Of a stretch of 64,000 bases of DNA, positions 1 to 13,600 are shown piece by piece. The notes beneath the pieces are model-generated. The model had not been told where the DNA came from. It searched no databases and worked only from the letters and a program-made list of their open reading frames with translations. The translations under genes and the position numbers were made by a program. Each line of letters begins with the position of its first letter. Position 1 is the first letter of the stretch. Source of the stretch: Sapria himalayana (taxonomy: Eukaryota > Streptophyta > Magnoliopsida > Malpighiales > Rafflesiaceae); contig JAREIK010009560.1 in assembly GCA_029783825.1 (NCBI GenBank), forward strand, positions 36,063 through 100,062, given 5' to 3'.

Positions 1-254
1 GGAGCTCGGTAAGGATTCAACGGGGCGAAGGGTCAACAAAAAGACAAGGTATATGGAGCAGCGAGAGGTGATGTTGAAAATGCAAAGTTAAAGAGCCAAA
101 TAAAGTAATGAAAGGCAGGAAAAGATTACAAACATAGTTTGAACAAAAAGTCCAGAAAAGTGCATCAAAGCTAGCAAACATTCTTCATAATGCATAGTTA
201 AATGAAGAGAATCAAAAGTATAAATCCATAAAGCTAGGCTTTATCTTTTATTTT

Positions 255-354
255 TGAGAAAGGGTTGTAAAAGGGAAAAGGGTAATATTAGTTTGTACAA
301 ATGGTATTCCTCCGCCAAAAGAGAGGGCATAATAATAAAACAAACCTTTAAAAA
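255..354. repeat. Dispersed repeat, copy 1
   Basis: About 100 bp resembles a second copy near 40965-41065. Both copies share a GTAA/GTAG-rich lead-in, then TAGTTTGTA, then the near-identical block GGTATTCCTCCGCC followed by AAAAGAGAGGGC, and an A/T-rich tail. An A-rich 3' end suggests a retroposed sequence such as a SINE or LINE 3' end, but I do not recognise the family. Confidence 0.6.
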
Positions 355-589
355 ATGTTGTAATTTGTTTCATATTTTTTAAGTTGGGGTTTGTATATCA
401 CATTAGGTGGGGTTATTTTGGCTTTGGTGATAATGAATATGACTAGACAAAAATATGCATGAAGAATGCTGCTTCTTTTTAGTTTTCTTAGTTAAAATAT
501 GAGTCCTTATTAGGTTGACTTATCGTTTGCATAACTGGAAGACTTTGAATATGTTGTTTTGGCCCATCATAGAGTCGGTTAGAAAAAAT

Positions 590-613
590 CAGCTAACACC
601 CCAGTGTTAGCTG
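590..613. other. Small perfect hairpin
   Basis: Ten-base arms (590-599 CAGCTAACAC and 604-613 GTGTTAGCTG) are perfectly complementary around a four-base loop. No run of T follows, and no function can be assigned. Confidence 0.5.
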
Positions 614-941
614 TTATATTTTGTGCCACCACTATTAATGTCACCATTACCCCGATTCTGCTACTGACCCCCTTCTTAGTCCATCAGTGCTGCTGCCCTC
701 TTGATAACTGTAATTCCCCTTGCACCTATGCATCATAGTTTGTATTTATGAGGGAAAGCATCCATAGTTTTCTTGCATTTTTAGGTTATAATATTTGGGG
801 TTATTGCTATATTTTTGTTTGATGAAGAAATTAAGTAGTAGATACGATGGCATTTTTTTAGCAGCTAATGAAATTCTTTTTTTCATTAAGTTGTGCATGA
901 TGAAAATCCTCCTCACTTGACCAAAGTATTATGTGATAAAC

Positions 942-1207
942 TCAACTGATGTAAAAAGGTACACCTCTTCCACTTATATGCGTTGCCTTTTTGATTAGGG
1001 TGTAAAAATCAACCAAGAACGATGGAACCCTAAACAAAGATAGCCATGAATAGTGAATGAAATTGATCACTAAACCTTTAATGTGCAAGCCATCATGATC
1101 CTGATCTACCATTTTCATGAGATGACCATATCTCAAGGCTTTGACACTGTCATACTGCTTATGCTGTTGCAGCCCAAAAATCTTCTTGATATTTTCATTT
1201 TATCTGT
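942..1207 (-). pseudogene. TOP2: DNA topoisomerase II exon fragment (TOPRIM region)
   Basis: The minus strand encodes a peptide matching the central part of eukaryotic type IIA DNA topoisomerase, the ATP-dependent nuclear enzyme that passes one duplex through another. Reading starts near 1195 with ENIKKIFGLQQ, continues through LRYGHLM and the metal-binding TOPRIM motif DQDHDG, then IKGLVINFIH and the PSFLV segment. It ends at a TGA at 942-944, where the normal protein would continue. A plausible acceptor (TTACAG) lies at the upstream edge near 1208-1213, so this looks like a genomic exon with intron flank rather than a cDNA copy. Several substitutions at usually conserved positions, and the absence of other TOP2 exons, mark it as a relic. 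It may have been captured by the CACTA-like element whose other parts follow. Identity is strong; the capture is inference. Confidence 0.85.
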
Positions 1208-1560
1208 AACTTAACTTAGACATCGATTAGCCATCCTTTACATTAACGTCAATCACTTCTTCGAAAGGAATTAAGGTTCAAAACTTAGAATCCAACTGCC
1301 TTGCAAGAAAATTCATATAGATATACCTAATTGATAGAATCAGTAATGTGAAACTTTGTTGGATTGGAAGCCAAAAAATTTTGCGAGCTCTATATTTTAT
1401 GTACATCAAATTTTTTATGTGTTTTCTGATCCTTATTATTCAAAACTAAAATGCATCATGAGATTCAAATATGATTTCTAATTCTAGTATCGTGTGAGTT
1501 CAATAAACTGAAATATTTTCATCTGAGTAATGTTGATTTCTTCGTCCATATTATGTACAG
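1208..1560. other. Intron-like or unassigned spacer
   Basis: AT-rich sequence separates the TOP2 relic from the next exon-like block. A short minus-strand run around 1240-1300 reads partly open but matches nothing I recognise. Confidence 0.35.
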
Positions 1561-2126
1561 GTCAGTTTTGAAACTGATGCAGGAGAAGATGGAATACAAG
1601 CTTCATTCTCACAACGTGCCATATGGCTCTAGCAGGGGTCAACAATCTGTTAGTGGATTCTTTCAAGTTGATGATTCCAATAGCTACTAGGTAATGATTT
1701 TATTTCTTCCATGTTCTAAAACAATATGTTGGAAATTCAATATTTGTTTTATGGATTAAATTTTACACAATGATTGGTAAAGGCTATATATGTATCACAA
1801 AACTTGATAATTCTTTGAATCAGTATTCATCGTGCATATTGGTAAATGGTATATAAGTGATGGTCATAAATATAAATTTTGCTAAATTAATATGTTTCCA
1901 TCCTTCGTATTGTTTAATTTTGAATAGATGTCTATGTAAGAAATGAAACAAGTGAATGATGAGATGAAAGAAATGAAGAATACAATGCAATAGAAGATGA
2001 CCTATATGGAATAACAATTAACAGCCTTGATAAGAGAGATAGCACACAAAGTTTTAGTAGAGTATCCACAAAGGAGAGCCTAGCACAAATGGATCAGCTA
2101 ATGATGAGGGTGATGATTTAGTTTAA
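1561..2126 (+). pseudogene. CACTA transposase-like C-terminal relic
   Basis: An exon-like block at 1561-1689 follows a TACAG acceptor and contains the peptide QEKMEYKLHSHNVPYGSS before an in-frame TAG. A second block at 1929-2126 encodes a charged, methionine-rich stretch (MKQVNDEMKEMKNTMQ, a stop, then KMTYME) and ends near the codons DEGDDLV followed by TAA. The second block is recognisably homologous to the minus-strand sequence at 17330-17600 inside the 13191-23078 CACTA element, which shares the KMKEIKN and MSYMESEL-like signature. A coiled-coil-type C-terminus is typical of plant Ptta/En-Spm-like proteins. In-frame stops make it non-functional. The assignment to CACTA rests on the paralogy and on the CACTA subterminal DNA that follows; the protein family is inference. 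Confidence 0.55.
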
Positions 2127-2299
2127 AAAGATTATATACCTATATAATGTTTTTGTTTTACCTATGTATTTATTATATCAAATTAATTTATTAACTACTT
2201 TTTCATTTTGTTAATTATAAATAATGGCTTATAATATATGTTTTTATTCAATTTATTATAAAAATTTAAAAATATGGAATCAATTTTTAAAAAAAATAA

Positions 2300-2580
2300 A
2301 ATAAAATTGTGAAAATAGATTTTGAATGAAAATTGCTAGAGAATTTTACAAGCTAATTTAGCTAGAAAATTTTCTATACAATTTGAATCAAAAAATATTA
2401 ATTACTATTCTTAATTATGATTAAAATTAGCAAGGGAAAATTTATAATTAGCTAGGAAATTTCTATCGTTAAAATATTTGCTAGGGATTTTTCTCATTAA
2501 TATTTTGTGATGAGCACTTTAGCTTGGGACAATTTCTATTGTTAATCCGTTGTTATTCTATTTTAGTGATGGAAAAAGCT
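2300..2580. mobile_element. CACTA element subterminal end, truncated
   Basis: The sequence is built of short GCTAG/CGCTA-type motifs on both strands, the subterminal signature seen in the other CACTA copies here. Its reverse complement aligns with 13240-13330: a GAGC start, a CATCACTAAA-like block, then ATAACAACGGATTAACAAT. The outermost ~50 bp, including the terminal inverted repeat, are missing, and GATA satellite starts directly afterwards. The end has therefore been deleted or overwritten. Confidence 0.7.
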
Positions 2581-2615
2581 CATATAGATAGATTAATAAA
2601 CAAATAGATAGAAAT

Positions 2616-2650
<35 letters not shown>

Positions 2651-2799
2651 CATAGATAAATAGATAGATCGACAAACAGATATTTAGATAGATAGATAGA
2701 CATACAGATAGAGAGATAGATAAGCATACAGATACATAGATAGATAGATATATATATAAACATAAAGACATATATTAAGAAAGATATATAGATAGATAT

Positions 2800-2831
<32 letters not shown>

Positions 2832-3296
2832 GTGAATATACAGATAGACAAAGAGATAGAAAGAAAGACAAATATATAGATAGATAGTTAGACAGATAAA
2901 TAGACATATAGAAAGATAGATAGATATATAGATAGATAGACCAAAAGATAGACAGATAATTGAATGATAGATAGATAGATAGTCATATAGATAGTAATAT
3001 AGATAGATAGAAAGATAGATATATAGACAAATAGTTAGACATATATATATATATATATATATAGACAGATAGATGGATAGATAGATTGTTAAACAGATAG
3101 ATATATACATAGAAAGACAGATAGATAAATATATATATATATATAGGTAGATATACAAATATATAGACAAATAGATAAATAGATAGATAGATAGATAGTC
3201 ATATAGACAGGTAGATATATTAATAAATAGAAAGATAGATAAATAGATAGATAAATATATAAAAATATAGATAGATAGAGAAAAAGATAGATTAAT

Positions 3297-3339
<43 letters not shown>

Positions 3340-3716
3340 AATAGATATGTAGATTGATCAACGAATAAATAAACATTTTTATTGAAAGATAGATAGACAT
3401 ATAGATAGATAAATAGATAGATAGATATTAGACAGATAGATAGATAGATCAACAGACAAATAAATAATTAGACAGATAGATATATTTTTAGATAGATGAT
3501 TAGATTGATTGATAGATGGACATATAGATAAATATAAAGATATAGAATTATATATATACATATAAATAAATTAATAAATAGATAGACAGCCAGATAGATA
3601 TACAAATTGATATATAGAGAGAGAGATAAATATATAAAAAGTAGATAGATAGATAGAAAGATAGTTATATAGATAGATAGACAGATAGATAGATAGATAC
3701 AGAAAAAAATATACAA

Positions 3717-3747
<31 letters not shown>

Positions 3748-4481
3748 GATAGTTAAATTATCTGATAGATATATCAATTGATAGATTGATAGATAAATAG
3801 ATACACAGATGTATAGATAGATTGATAGAACGTAGAAAAATAAATAGATAGCCAAATAAATAGATAGATAGACAAGTAGATAAATAGATAGATAGATAAA
3901 CAGATAGATAGTCAGATAAATAGACAAATATATAGATAGACAGAATGATAGATTGATAGAAATATAGACAGACACATAGACAGACATATTGAAAAACATT
4001 TAGACAGACAGATAGAAAGATAGATAAACAAATAGCTATATAAATAGGTATATAGACAAATTGACACATAGATAGATTGGCAGGTAGACATATAGATAGA
4101 TAGATATACAGAAAAATGGACGGACATATAAATAGATACTTGGAATAATAGAAAGACAAATAGATAGGCAGATAGATAGAAAGCTAGATTAAAAGACATA
4201 CAGATAGATATATAAAAATATAGTTAGACATATAGACATACATATAGATAGACAATAGAGAGACAGATAGATAGACATATATATAGATATATAGAAAAAC
4301 ATTTAGATAGATAGATAGACAGATTGATAATGAGATAGAAAAATATATTGAGTGATTGATTGATAGACATATTAATAGCCAGATTATTAGATATATTAGT
4401 AGACAAATTGATGGATAGATTGATAGATTGATAGATCAAAAATTGTTAGATAGATAGATTGATTGATAAATAGACAAAATA

Positions 4482-4512
<31 letters not shown>

Positions 4513-5872
4513 GATAGATAGATAGACAAAAAGATAGATAGATATATAGAAAGAAAGAAAGATAGATATATAGATAGATAAATAGATAGATAGATAGATA
4601 GATAGACAAATAGATAGATAGATAGATAGAGATATAGACAAAGAGATAGATAAATAGATAGATAGACAAACATATAAACAAATAAATAGATAGATAGATA
4701 TTCATATAGATAGATAGATAGATATAAAGATAGACAGATGGACAGACATAGATAGACATATAGATATACATACAGATAAATAGATATTCTATAGATATAT
4801 AAATAAATAGATATACAAACCATTGACCGATAAATAGACAGACAGACAGATAGACATATAGATAGATAGATAGATAGACAGATAGATAAATAGCCAGATA
4901 GACATATAGATAGATAAGCATACAAATAGATAGTCAGATAGGTAGAATGATATGTAGACCGATACACAGACAGATAGACAGATAAATTGATAGAAAGATA
5001 GACAACCAAATAAATAAATAGATAGATAAATAGATTGATACATGGACAAATAGATAGATAAATAGATACATAGACAGACAGATAGAAAGATAGACAAACA
5101 CATAGAGATAAAAATATATAGATGGATAGAATGTTAGATAGACAAATAGATAGATAGATATATAGATTGATAGATTGACAAATAAAAATTTAGAAAGATC
5201 AATAGATATATAGATAGACAGATTCATAGATAGATTGTTAGATAGATTGGTAAATAGATTCATAGATAGATTGATATACATATTGTTAAAAAAGATGATA
5301 GACAGATTTTTACATAGGTTTTTAGATAGATTGATATATTAATTCATAGATATATTGATAGACAAATTTATAGTTAGGATGATAGAAAGATTGGAAGATT
5401 GATAGAGAGGCAGATTAATAAACAGATACATAGATGGATAGATAAATATACATATTGATAGGTAGGTAGATAATCATATATATATATAGACAGATAGGTA
5501 GATAGATAAACAAATTATTACACAAAAAGATGGATAAATAAATATATAGATAGATAGATAGATAAGGAGATAGGTAGATATATATAAAGATATACAGATA
5601 GATAAATAGATAAATAGATAGAGAGAAAGATAAAAATATATATGAGATAGTCAGATAGATAAATAGAAAGATAGACAAATAGATTGATAGATAGACAAAT
5701 AGATAGACATATAGATAGAAAGACAGATTGATTGATAGATAAACAGACATATACATAGGTAGGTAGATATATAGACAAATAAATAAATAGATATATAGAT
5801 TAATAGACATATTGATAAACTAATTTATAGACATTTTTGAAATATTGATTGATACATAAATATATAAATAGA

Positions 5873-5893
5873 CAGAGAGAGAGAGAGAGAGAG

Positions 5894-5941
<48 letters not shown>
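5873..5941. repeat. (GA)n-(TA)n compound microsatellite
   Basis: A GA run of about 25 bases passes directly into a TA run of about 45 bases inside the GATA satellite. Similar GA-to-TA transitions occur at 28697-28753 and 18440-18520. Confidence 0.9.
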
Positions 5942-5945
<4 letters not shown>

Positions 5946-7925
5946 AGATAGACAAATCGATAGATAGACAAATAGATAGAAAGATTTATAGATAAATTGT
6001 AAGATAGATAAATACACGGATCAATAGATAGATTATTAGACATACAAATAGATATATAGACAGATTAATTGAATGAAAGATAGATAGATAGATAGATATA
6101 TAAATAGATAGATACATACATAAAGAGATAGACATATAGACAGACAGATATATATATATATATATAGACAGATAGATATATAGATAGTTAGATAGATAGA
6201 AAGATTGATTGATTGTAAGTTAAATCAATTGATAGATAAATATACAAATAGATAGATAGATACACGGCTAGATATATATATTTTTGATAGTAGATGGATA
6301 GATAGATAGTCAGATAAACATATAGATAAATAGATTGAAAGATAGATTAATAGATAGATTAAAAGACATTTAGATTGTTTGATAGATAGATTGATAGATT
6401 GATTAATATACTTTTTGAATGATAGATAATTAGAAGATAGATAGACATAGGAATAAAAAGAAAGATAAATAAATTGATAGAAAAATAGATAGATAGATAG
6501 ATTCATTGATTGATTCATTTAAAGATATATAAATAGAAAAATAGACAAACAAATAGACAAACAGATAAACAAAAAGATAGATATATAGAAAAATGAATAT
6601 ATAGATAAAAAGATAGAAAAGCATATAGATAGATGACACACAACTAGACAAACAAATAGATAGATAGATACATAGATTGACAGACAAATCTTTATATAGA
6701 TTAATACATAGAAAGAAAGATAGATGGATAGACAGATAAATAGATAATAAATATATAGATAGATAGATAGATAGATAAACAAATAGGTAGTTAGATATAT
6801 AGAATCATAGATAAACAAATAGACAGACAAATAATTAGTTTGTTAGTCATACAGATATACAATTAGATAGACAAACGCAGATACCCAAAAATAAAGAGAT
6901 ATAGATTAATATATAAATAGACAGACATATAGATATATAGATAGATTGATTGATTGATATTTAGTTAGATAGATAGAAGATATAGAGACAAATAAATAGG
7001 CAGAAATACATCCAGATAGATAGATATATAAAAGATATAAAGATAGATATACAAATAGATAAATAAACAAATAGATAGACATTTACATAGATATAAAGGC
7101 AAATACATAGACAGAAAGATAGATAGACAAACAGAAATTCAAATTGATAGATAAATTGGAAAATAGATAGATAGATAGAACTATAGACATATATAAAGAT
7201 AAATAGATAGAATGATAAATAGATAGACAAATACAGCTAGATAGATAGATAAATAGAAACTTATTTAGATAGAGAGATAGATAAGCAGTTAGATAGATAG
7301 ATATATTGATTGATTGATTGATTTATAGATATATAGATAAATATATAGACAATAGATAGGCAAATAGATAAGCAAATAGATAGTCAAATAGATAGATAGA
7401 TAGATTGATTGATTGACATATCAATAGACAAATAGATACATAGATAGTTAGATAGATAGATAGATATATAGATATATAGATAGATAGTTAGACAAAAAGA
7501 TAGACAAATATATAGATAGATATATCAATAGATATATTGACAGACAAAAAATAGATAGATAGATAGATCGATAAATAATTAGATAGAAAGATATATTGAT
7601 AGATAGATAGATAGATAGTTAGACAAATAGATAGACAGATAGATAAACAAATAGAAAGACAAATAGATAGATAGATAGATTATAGATAGATAGATTGACA
7701 AAAAAGTTCACAGATAGATAGACAAAAAGACATATAGATAGATAGATATATAGATAGATTGATTGATTGATAGATATACAGATAGATAGATAAAAAGTTT
7801 GTTAGATAAATAGACACATAGATAGATAGATAGATAGATAAACTGATAGATAGATAGATAGTCAGATAGATGTATAGATAGATAGATATACAAGTAGATA
7901 GATATTCAAATAGATAAACAAATAG

Positions 7926-7930
<5 letters not shown>

Positions 7931-7992
<62 letters not shown>
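7931..7992. repeat. (TA)n microsatellite
   Basis: A run of about 60 bases of pure TA lies inside the GATA array. It is one of many such runs; others are near 3298-3334, 25049-25097, 30016-30108 and 35967-36002. Confidence 0.95.
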
Positions 7993-7994
<2 letters not shown>

Positions 7995-8530
7995 TAAATA
8001 GATAGATGGACATTTAGATAAAAAAATAGATTCACAAATAGATACACAAATAGATAGATATATAGATAGGTACATAGATAGATAAATAAATAGACTTATA
8101 AACATATAGATAGACAGACAAACAAATAGATAGATTTATTGAATGATTGCTTGATAGATAGATAGAAAAATAAATAGTTAGATAGATAGATGTATAAATA
8201 GATATATAGACAAATAGATAGATAGATAGACATACAGATAGATATATATATATATAGATTATTAGATAGATAGATAAATAGATAGACAAATAGATAGTTA
8301 GTTAGTTAGAAATTTTGTTAGATTTATAGATAAATAGATAGATAGATACATAAATAGATAGAAAGATAGACAGATATATAGACATATAGATAGATTAATT
8401 GATGGAAAAATAGCTAGAAATAAAGAAAGAAAGATAAATAGTTAGTCATATACATAGATAGATAAATATATAAATAGATTGACATATAGATAAACAAATA
8501 GATATATAAATACATAGACAAATAGATAAA

Positions 8531-10886
8531 AAAATTGAATAATAAAATATTTATTTAACTATAAAAATTTAGCTAGAAAAATAATTCCTATCTAATTTGC
8601 ACGGGATTAGCTAGGGAATATCAAAAGATGTTAGATTTTACATTGAATTACAAATTTGTGATCAATTTGTGACAGATTAGAGATGGAAACTTTTAATTGA
8701 AAAATATCCCAAGTTAATATTATTGTAGATGTTCACGCAAAGATTAGCTGCAATTTTAGCAATACCTCTTGCAATGAACTTTCCCTAGTTAATTAGATTG
8801 AGACAAATCCCATCACTAAATAATTATCTGAAAAAACATTTTCATGATTATTTATTAATTACAAGCGATTAGTCCTTAAATGAAAATTTTCACAAAATAT
8901 ATGCATTTAGCTAGGGAATTTTCCCTAATTATTTGAGCTAGGGATTATTTCTGTCGCTAATCTATACGAATTTATTTTTTTATTTTTTATATATTATTTT
9001 TTTTACTATTTTTTGTAATTTTGTATATTGAAGGTTTTTAATCATCTTTGGATGAGGAATCCATGAAAGACACCTCCTCAAATCATTATAAAAATATGAT
9101 ATTATAAAAAAATAATTTCAAAAATATATAAATATGAAAAAAATTTATATTAATAATGACTAAAATAACAATTTTAATTATTATAAAATTTTTAAAAAAT
9201 TATAGATAAAATTTTTCTAAAATTTTTATTATGAAATTTAAATATTTGTATTAAAAATTGTAGATAATTAATTCTATAATTATACACATTTTTAAATATA
9301 TTTTAATAAATAAATGAACATACATAAAAATTTATATTAATAAAAAGATAAAATAATTAATTGTATGAATAGATAAAAAATATTTACAAAAATATCTGAA
9401 TTAATAAATAAAATAGTAAATATTTATATTATTTAAGGTTTAAAAAATATTTTTATGATTATAGGAAACTTTTTAAAAAATAATTACTAAAAGATTTAAA
9501 AAGCTTGAATAATAAAAAAAATCAAATTTTTCATAAAATTTAAAAGAAAATAATTTGATATTTAAAGATAAATACGTAGATGTTTTAAGTACATCAAAAA
9601 AAGATTTAATGATTTAAAAAAATATTCCCGAGTGGTTATTAAAATAACACTTCAAGTATTTTTTTAAGGTTTAAAAGATTTATTTAAAATATTACTAATG
9701 ATATTTTTTTTGTTTTAAAAAAATTAAATTTGCCCATTAGTTGATTTAAATTCAAGTTTTATTTTTTTACCTACTAAAATTTATAAGAATTAAATAATTG
9801 TGTAAGATTTTTACTATTAGCTTTTAATATTCTATTTTTTTAAAATAATAAATATAACATTTTTTAATGATATGCTCACTTTAAGTAATATTTGAAATTT
9901 TATAAATTATAAATTATATCAAATAATATTAAATTTTATGACTTTAGAATTATTTCATATTACTAATCTTTGGGTGGTAGGATTAGAAGAATGAGGGATT
10001 ACATATAGGTATTTTGGTATATTATTTTCATTGCATATATTATCTTTTACAATTGTGTTGTGTAATTATATAGATACTAATATTGGTTTTCATAATAACT
10101 TTGAAGTTCAATTTATTTATGAGAGAATAATATTTTAAGATGATTGGTGACTTGAGAAATTTTTGTATTACAGAGTCTCTTCAAACATAGTCTCTTCAAA
10201 GTTATTGGGTAAAATTGTGAGATATTTGTTTTTTTATATATATCCTGTTAAAGAGAGAGCCTTCTGTACTTGGGCATGAATGTGATCTACATATCTATCT
10301 TATCTTATCATAATATATAGAATCAGTTAAAATATGAAAGCTAAATAAGAAAACAAATCTTACCAATATCTTATCTTTATAATCTTACCTTAAAAGATTG
10401 AAAAGATCGTGCATGATAAATCTTGAATTCAAAACTTTTTGTTCGTAGTGTTTGGACAGATTTTTGTCATCACTTAAAGATGTGATATCTTATTAGATAG
10501 AAAAATATATTTATTTTAACATTTGAATAAGTCATGAAATTGAAGACCAAATGGAAGAACATATACATCCATTATTTGAATTCCACAAGAAATTGAAAAT
10601 TGGATTTGAAAATATATCAATTATAATTAGTAGTTACTTATAAATTACTATAAACTCTAAGTTTATTCCATGCTAATTCATAAAATTTTTAAATCCAAGA
10701 TGAGATTATTAATCCTACTTTGTTTAAATATCATCAAATCATATCCCCCTTCAATTCTATCCAATAAAACACAACCTAAAGAGTAACTAGGCATGATGAA
10801 GGATTAAAAGAGCTTATACAAGCTACCATTTTTCTAATCATGCTTTACCTATTATAATAGATTCTATTAATGTATTCAAATATATC
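8531..10886. mobile_element. Decayed CACTA-derived segment in GATA array
   Basis: This AT-rich segment interrupts the satellite. Its left edge (GAATAATAAAATATTTATTTAAC) resembles a mutated CACTACAAGAAAATATTTATTTAGC terminus, followed by subterminal GCTAGGGA/CGCTAA motifs to about 8960. The next ~1 kb is similar to the sequences beyond 48770 and 60860: an (A/G)GATGAG..ATCC block is followed by the AAAGACAC-type stretch, and near 9600 a TGATTTAAAAA..GGTTATTAAA..ACACTTCAA block recurs at 61440. No transposase coding and no clear right terminus are seen, so this is a partial, old copy. Confidence 0.7.
9970..10800. mobile_element. Possible MITE-like insertion
   Basis: A GGATTAGAAGAATGAGGGATTA stretch on the left and, on the right near 10700-10780, the complementary-type block TTAATCCTACTTTG plus CCCCCTTCAATTC..CCAATAAAACACAACC resemble the ends of common plant Tourist-like elements (TGTGTTTGGTTGG..). 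The ends are strongly decayed and no target duplication was found, so the call is tentative. Confidence 0.3.
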
Positions 10887-12277
10887 TAGATAGATAGACC
10901 GATAGATTTTAAAATAGATAGGAAGATAGATATGCAAATAAATTGATAGATAGACAAATAGATAGACATATAGACAGATATAAAGATAGCAAGATAGATA
11001 AATAAAAAGATGGATGATAGATATATATACAGATAGATAGACAGAAAGATAGACAAGATAGATAGACACATTGATAGATAGATTTATAGATATATTGATA
11101 GATAGATAGATAGATTGACATAAAGATAGATAGATATACAGATATATAGATTGATAGATAGAAATATAGACATACAAATAGATAGATAGACAGATAGATA
11201 GACAGATAGATAGACATACATCTAGATATACAATTATTTTGACATATAGAAAGATAGATAGAGAGAGATTGATATACAGATTGATAGAGAGACAGAAAGA
11301 TATTTAGAGATTTAGAAAGATAGATAGACAAACAGATAGATAGATTAGATTAATAGATGGATAGATAGATAGATAGATAGAAAGATAGATATATAGATAT
11401 ATAGAATATAGATAGATAGATAAATAGATAGATATATAGATAGACAAATTGATAAATATATAGTTCTGTAGATAAATAGATAGCTAAATTGATAGACAAA
11501 TAGAAAGATCGATTGATAGATATACAAATAAATAGATAGATTGATAGACCGATTGATAGGTAGATTGATAAAAAATTTAATAGATAAATTGATAGACAAA
11601 TTGATGGACATATTGATTGATTGATTGATTGATAGATAGATAGATAGGTTGATTGATAGATAGATAACAAATTTTTAGATAGATACATAGATAGATAGAT
11701 AGATAGATAGTTCATAGATATATAAATAGATAGAAAGAAAGATAGATAGATAAATAGATAGATAAATAGATAGATTATTTGATAGATAGAAAGATATAGA
11801 TATATATAGAAAGATAGATATATTGACAGATAGATAGATAGAGAGATATATAGATAGATAGATATATAGATAGATAGAGAGATAGACAGACACATAGATA
11901 GATAGATATTTAGATAGATAATTAGATTGATAGAAAAATTAATAGAATGATTGATATAAAGATTTATAGACATAATAATAGAAAGAGTAATAGACATATT
12001 AATGGATAGATTGAAACATAGATAGAAAGTGAGATAGATAAAAATATTGATAGAAATATATATATAGATCTATAGATAGATAGAAAACTAGATATACAAA
12101 AAGATTAATATATAGATAAATAGATAGATTCATAGATTATTAGACATCTAGATAGATAGATAAATAGTTTGATAAATTATTAGATAGTTCGATTAATAAA
12201 TAGATAGAAAGATAGATAATTAGATAGATAGATATAAAATTGGATATATAGTTTGAAAGATATAAAAATAGATAGTT

Positions 12278-12318
<41 letters not shown>

Positions 12319-13190
12319 AATATAGACAGATAGATAGATTCAATGAAATATAGATTGATTGAAAGAAAGAAAGAAAGATAGATAGACAAAATGATAATTT
12401 AAAATATAGACATAATGATAGATAGATAGATAGATATAAGGATTGATGGTCAGAGAGATATAAATAAAGATAAATAAATTGATATACAAATAGACAAACA
12501 GATAGATAGACATTTAAATAGACATGTAGTTAGATGAAAACATATACATATATAAATGTAGACAAATAGATAGATAGATAGATAGATAGATAGACAAATA
12601 GCTAGATAGACAGACAAACAGATAGATAGATAGATATACTAATAGATAGATAGATAAATAGATAGATAATTGAAAGATATATAGACAGACAGATAGACAG
12701 AAAGATATACAGATTGATAGATTGATTGATATACATATTGATAAAATAATTGATATATATATTGATAGATAGGTTGAACGATAGGTTGATAGATAGATGG
12801 ATAGACAGATAGATAGATAGATAGATAAATAGATAGATTGATAGATAAAAAGATAGACAAATAGATTTACATATAGATAGACAAAAAGATAGACAGAAAG
12901 ATAGATAGATATACATATAAATAGACAGATAGATAAAAAAATATAAATATAGATAGACAAACAGATAGATAGATAAACAATTAAATTAAAAAATGATAGA
13001 AATATACACAGCTAGGTTGATAGATAAAATTGATAGAGTGATTTATAGTTAGATTGATAGATATATTGATAGACAGATTGATAGAAAAATAGATAGATAG
13101 ACAGATAGATAGATAGACAGAAAGATAGATCCATAGATATATATAAATATAGATACTAAGATAGGTAAGTATATAGATAGATAGATAGAT
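10887..13190. repeat. Degenerate GATA satellite, block 2
   Basis: This GATA array has the same orientation as block 1 and contains a (TA)n run near 12282-12313. Its right part (11878-13190) is collinear with 23691-24545 in block 3. It stops exactly at the CACTA terminus at 13191. Confidence 0.96.
13188..13190. repeat. Left target-site duplication GAT
   Basis: GAT immediately precedes the terminal repeat. The same triplet follows the other terminus at 23079-23081. CACTA elements duplicate 3 bp. In a GATA array a chance match is not rare, so the support is moderate. Confidence 0.6.
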
Positions 13191-13209
13191 CACAACAAGA
13201 AAAATCTCA

Positions 13210-13600
13210 TATAGTTAGGGACAATTCCCTAGCTAAATGAGCATTTTACGTCACTAAATGGGATATAACAATGGATTAATGATGGATCAGTTCCCTATCT
13301 AAAGGGCTGGTCACTAATAGTTAGCGAGGAAAAATATCCCTAGCTAAAAATTTAGCAATAGAAAAATCACTTGCTAAAAAAAACAAATTTCCTATCTAAA
13401 TTAACCAAATAAATGAGATTTTCCGTCGCTAAACAAAAATAGTGACGAAAGATTCCCAAGCTAAAGTGATGGTCGCTAAATTTTAACGATGGAAATGGTC
13501 CCTAGCTAATTAAATGTAGCGACAGAAAAATCCATTGCTAAAATAAAGATTTTCCTTGCTAATTTAGCAAGGGATTTTTCCCTAGCTATTTTAATTTCAA
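13210..13600. repeat. CACTA left subterminal motif cluster
   Basis: Dense short repeats such as TCCCTAGCTAA, GTCGCTAA and GACGAAA are spread over both strands. In the superfamily such clusters are transposase binding sites; that role is inferred here. Confidence 0.8.

Larger units (their letters stand above)
1..940. other. Unassigned intergenic or transposon-internal DNA
   Basis: No coding region is supported here. The stretch holds a dispersed repeat at 255-354 and a small hairpin at 590-613. It probably belongs to the CACTA-related segment that ends near 2580, but its left boundary lies outside the window, so this is inference. Confidence 0.4.
2581..8530. repeat. Degenerate GATA satellite, block 1
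   Basis: About 6 kb of imperfect GATA tetranucleotides lie on the + strand, broken by recurrent variants such as GACAAATAGATA, TGATTGAT and GAAAGATA and by pure TA runs. Minus-strand frames translate as endless Ser-Ile-Tyr-Leu repeats and are not genes. All other GATA blocks have the same strand orientation. Confidence 0.97.

Noticed and set aside
1230..1310. Upstream TOP2 exon next to the relic
   Set aside because: I tried to read the GKLLNVREA region of TOP2 in the minus strand; only a weak and frame-broken resemblance was seen.
2580..8289. Many minus-strand open frames rich in Ser-Ile-Tyr-Leu
   Set aside because: They are direct translations of the TATC complement of the GATA satellite; all three frames are open and no domain or codon structure exists. 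The same applies to the frames in the other GATA blocks.
2581..13190. CRISPR-like regular spacing of short repeats
   Set aside because: There are no constant-length spacers; the repeats are tetranucleotide satellite, and the genome is a plant.
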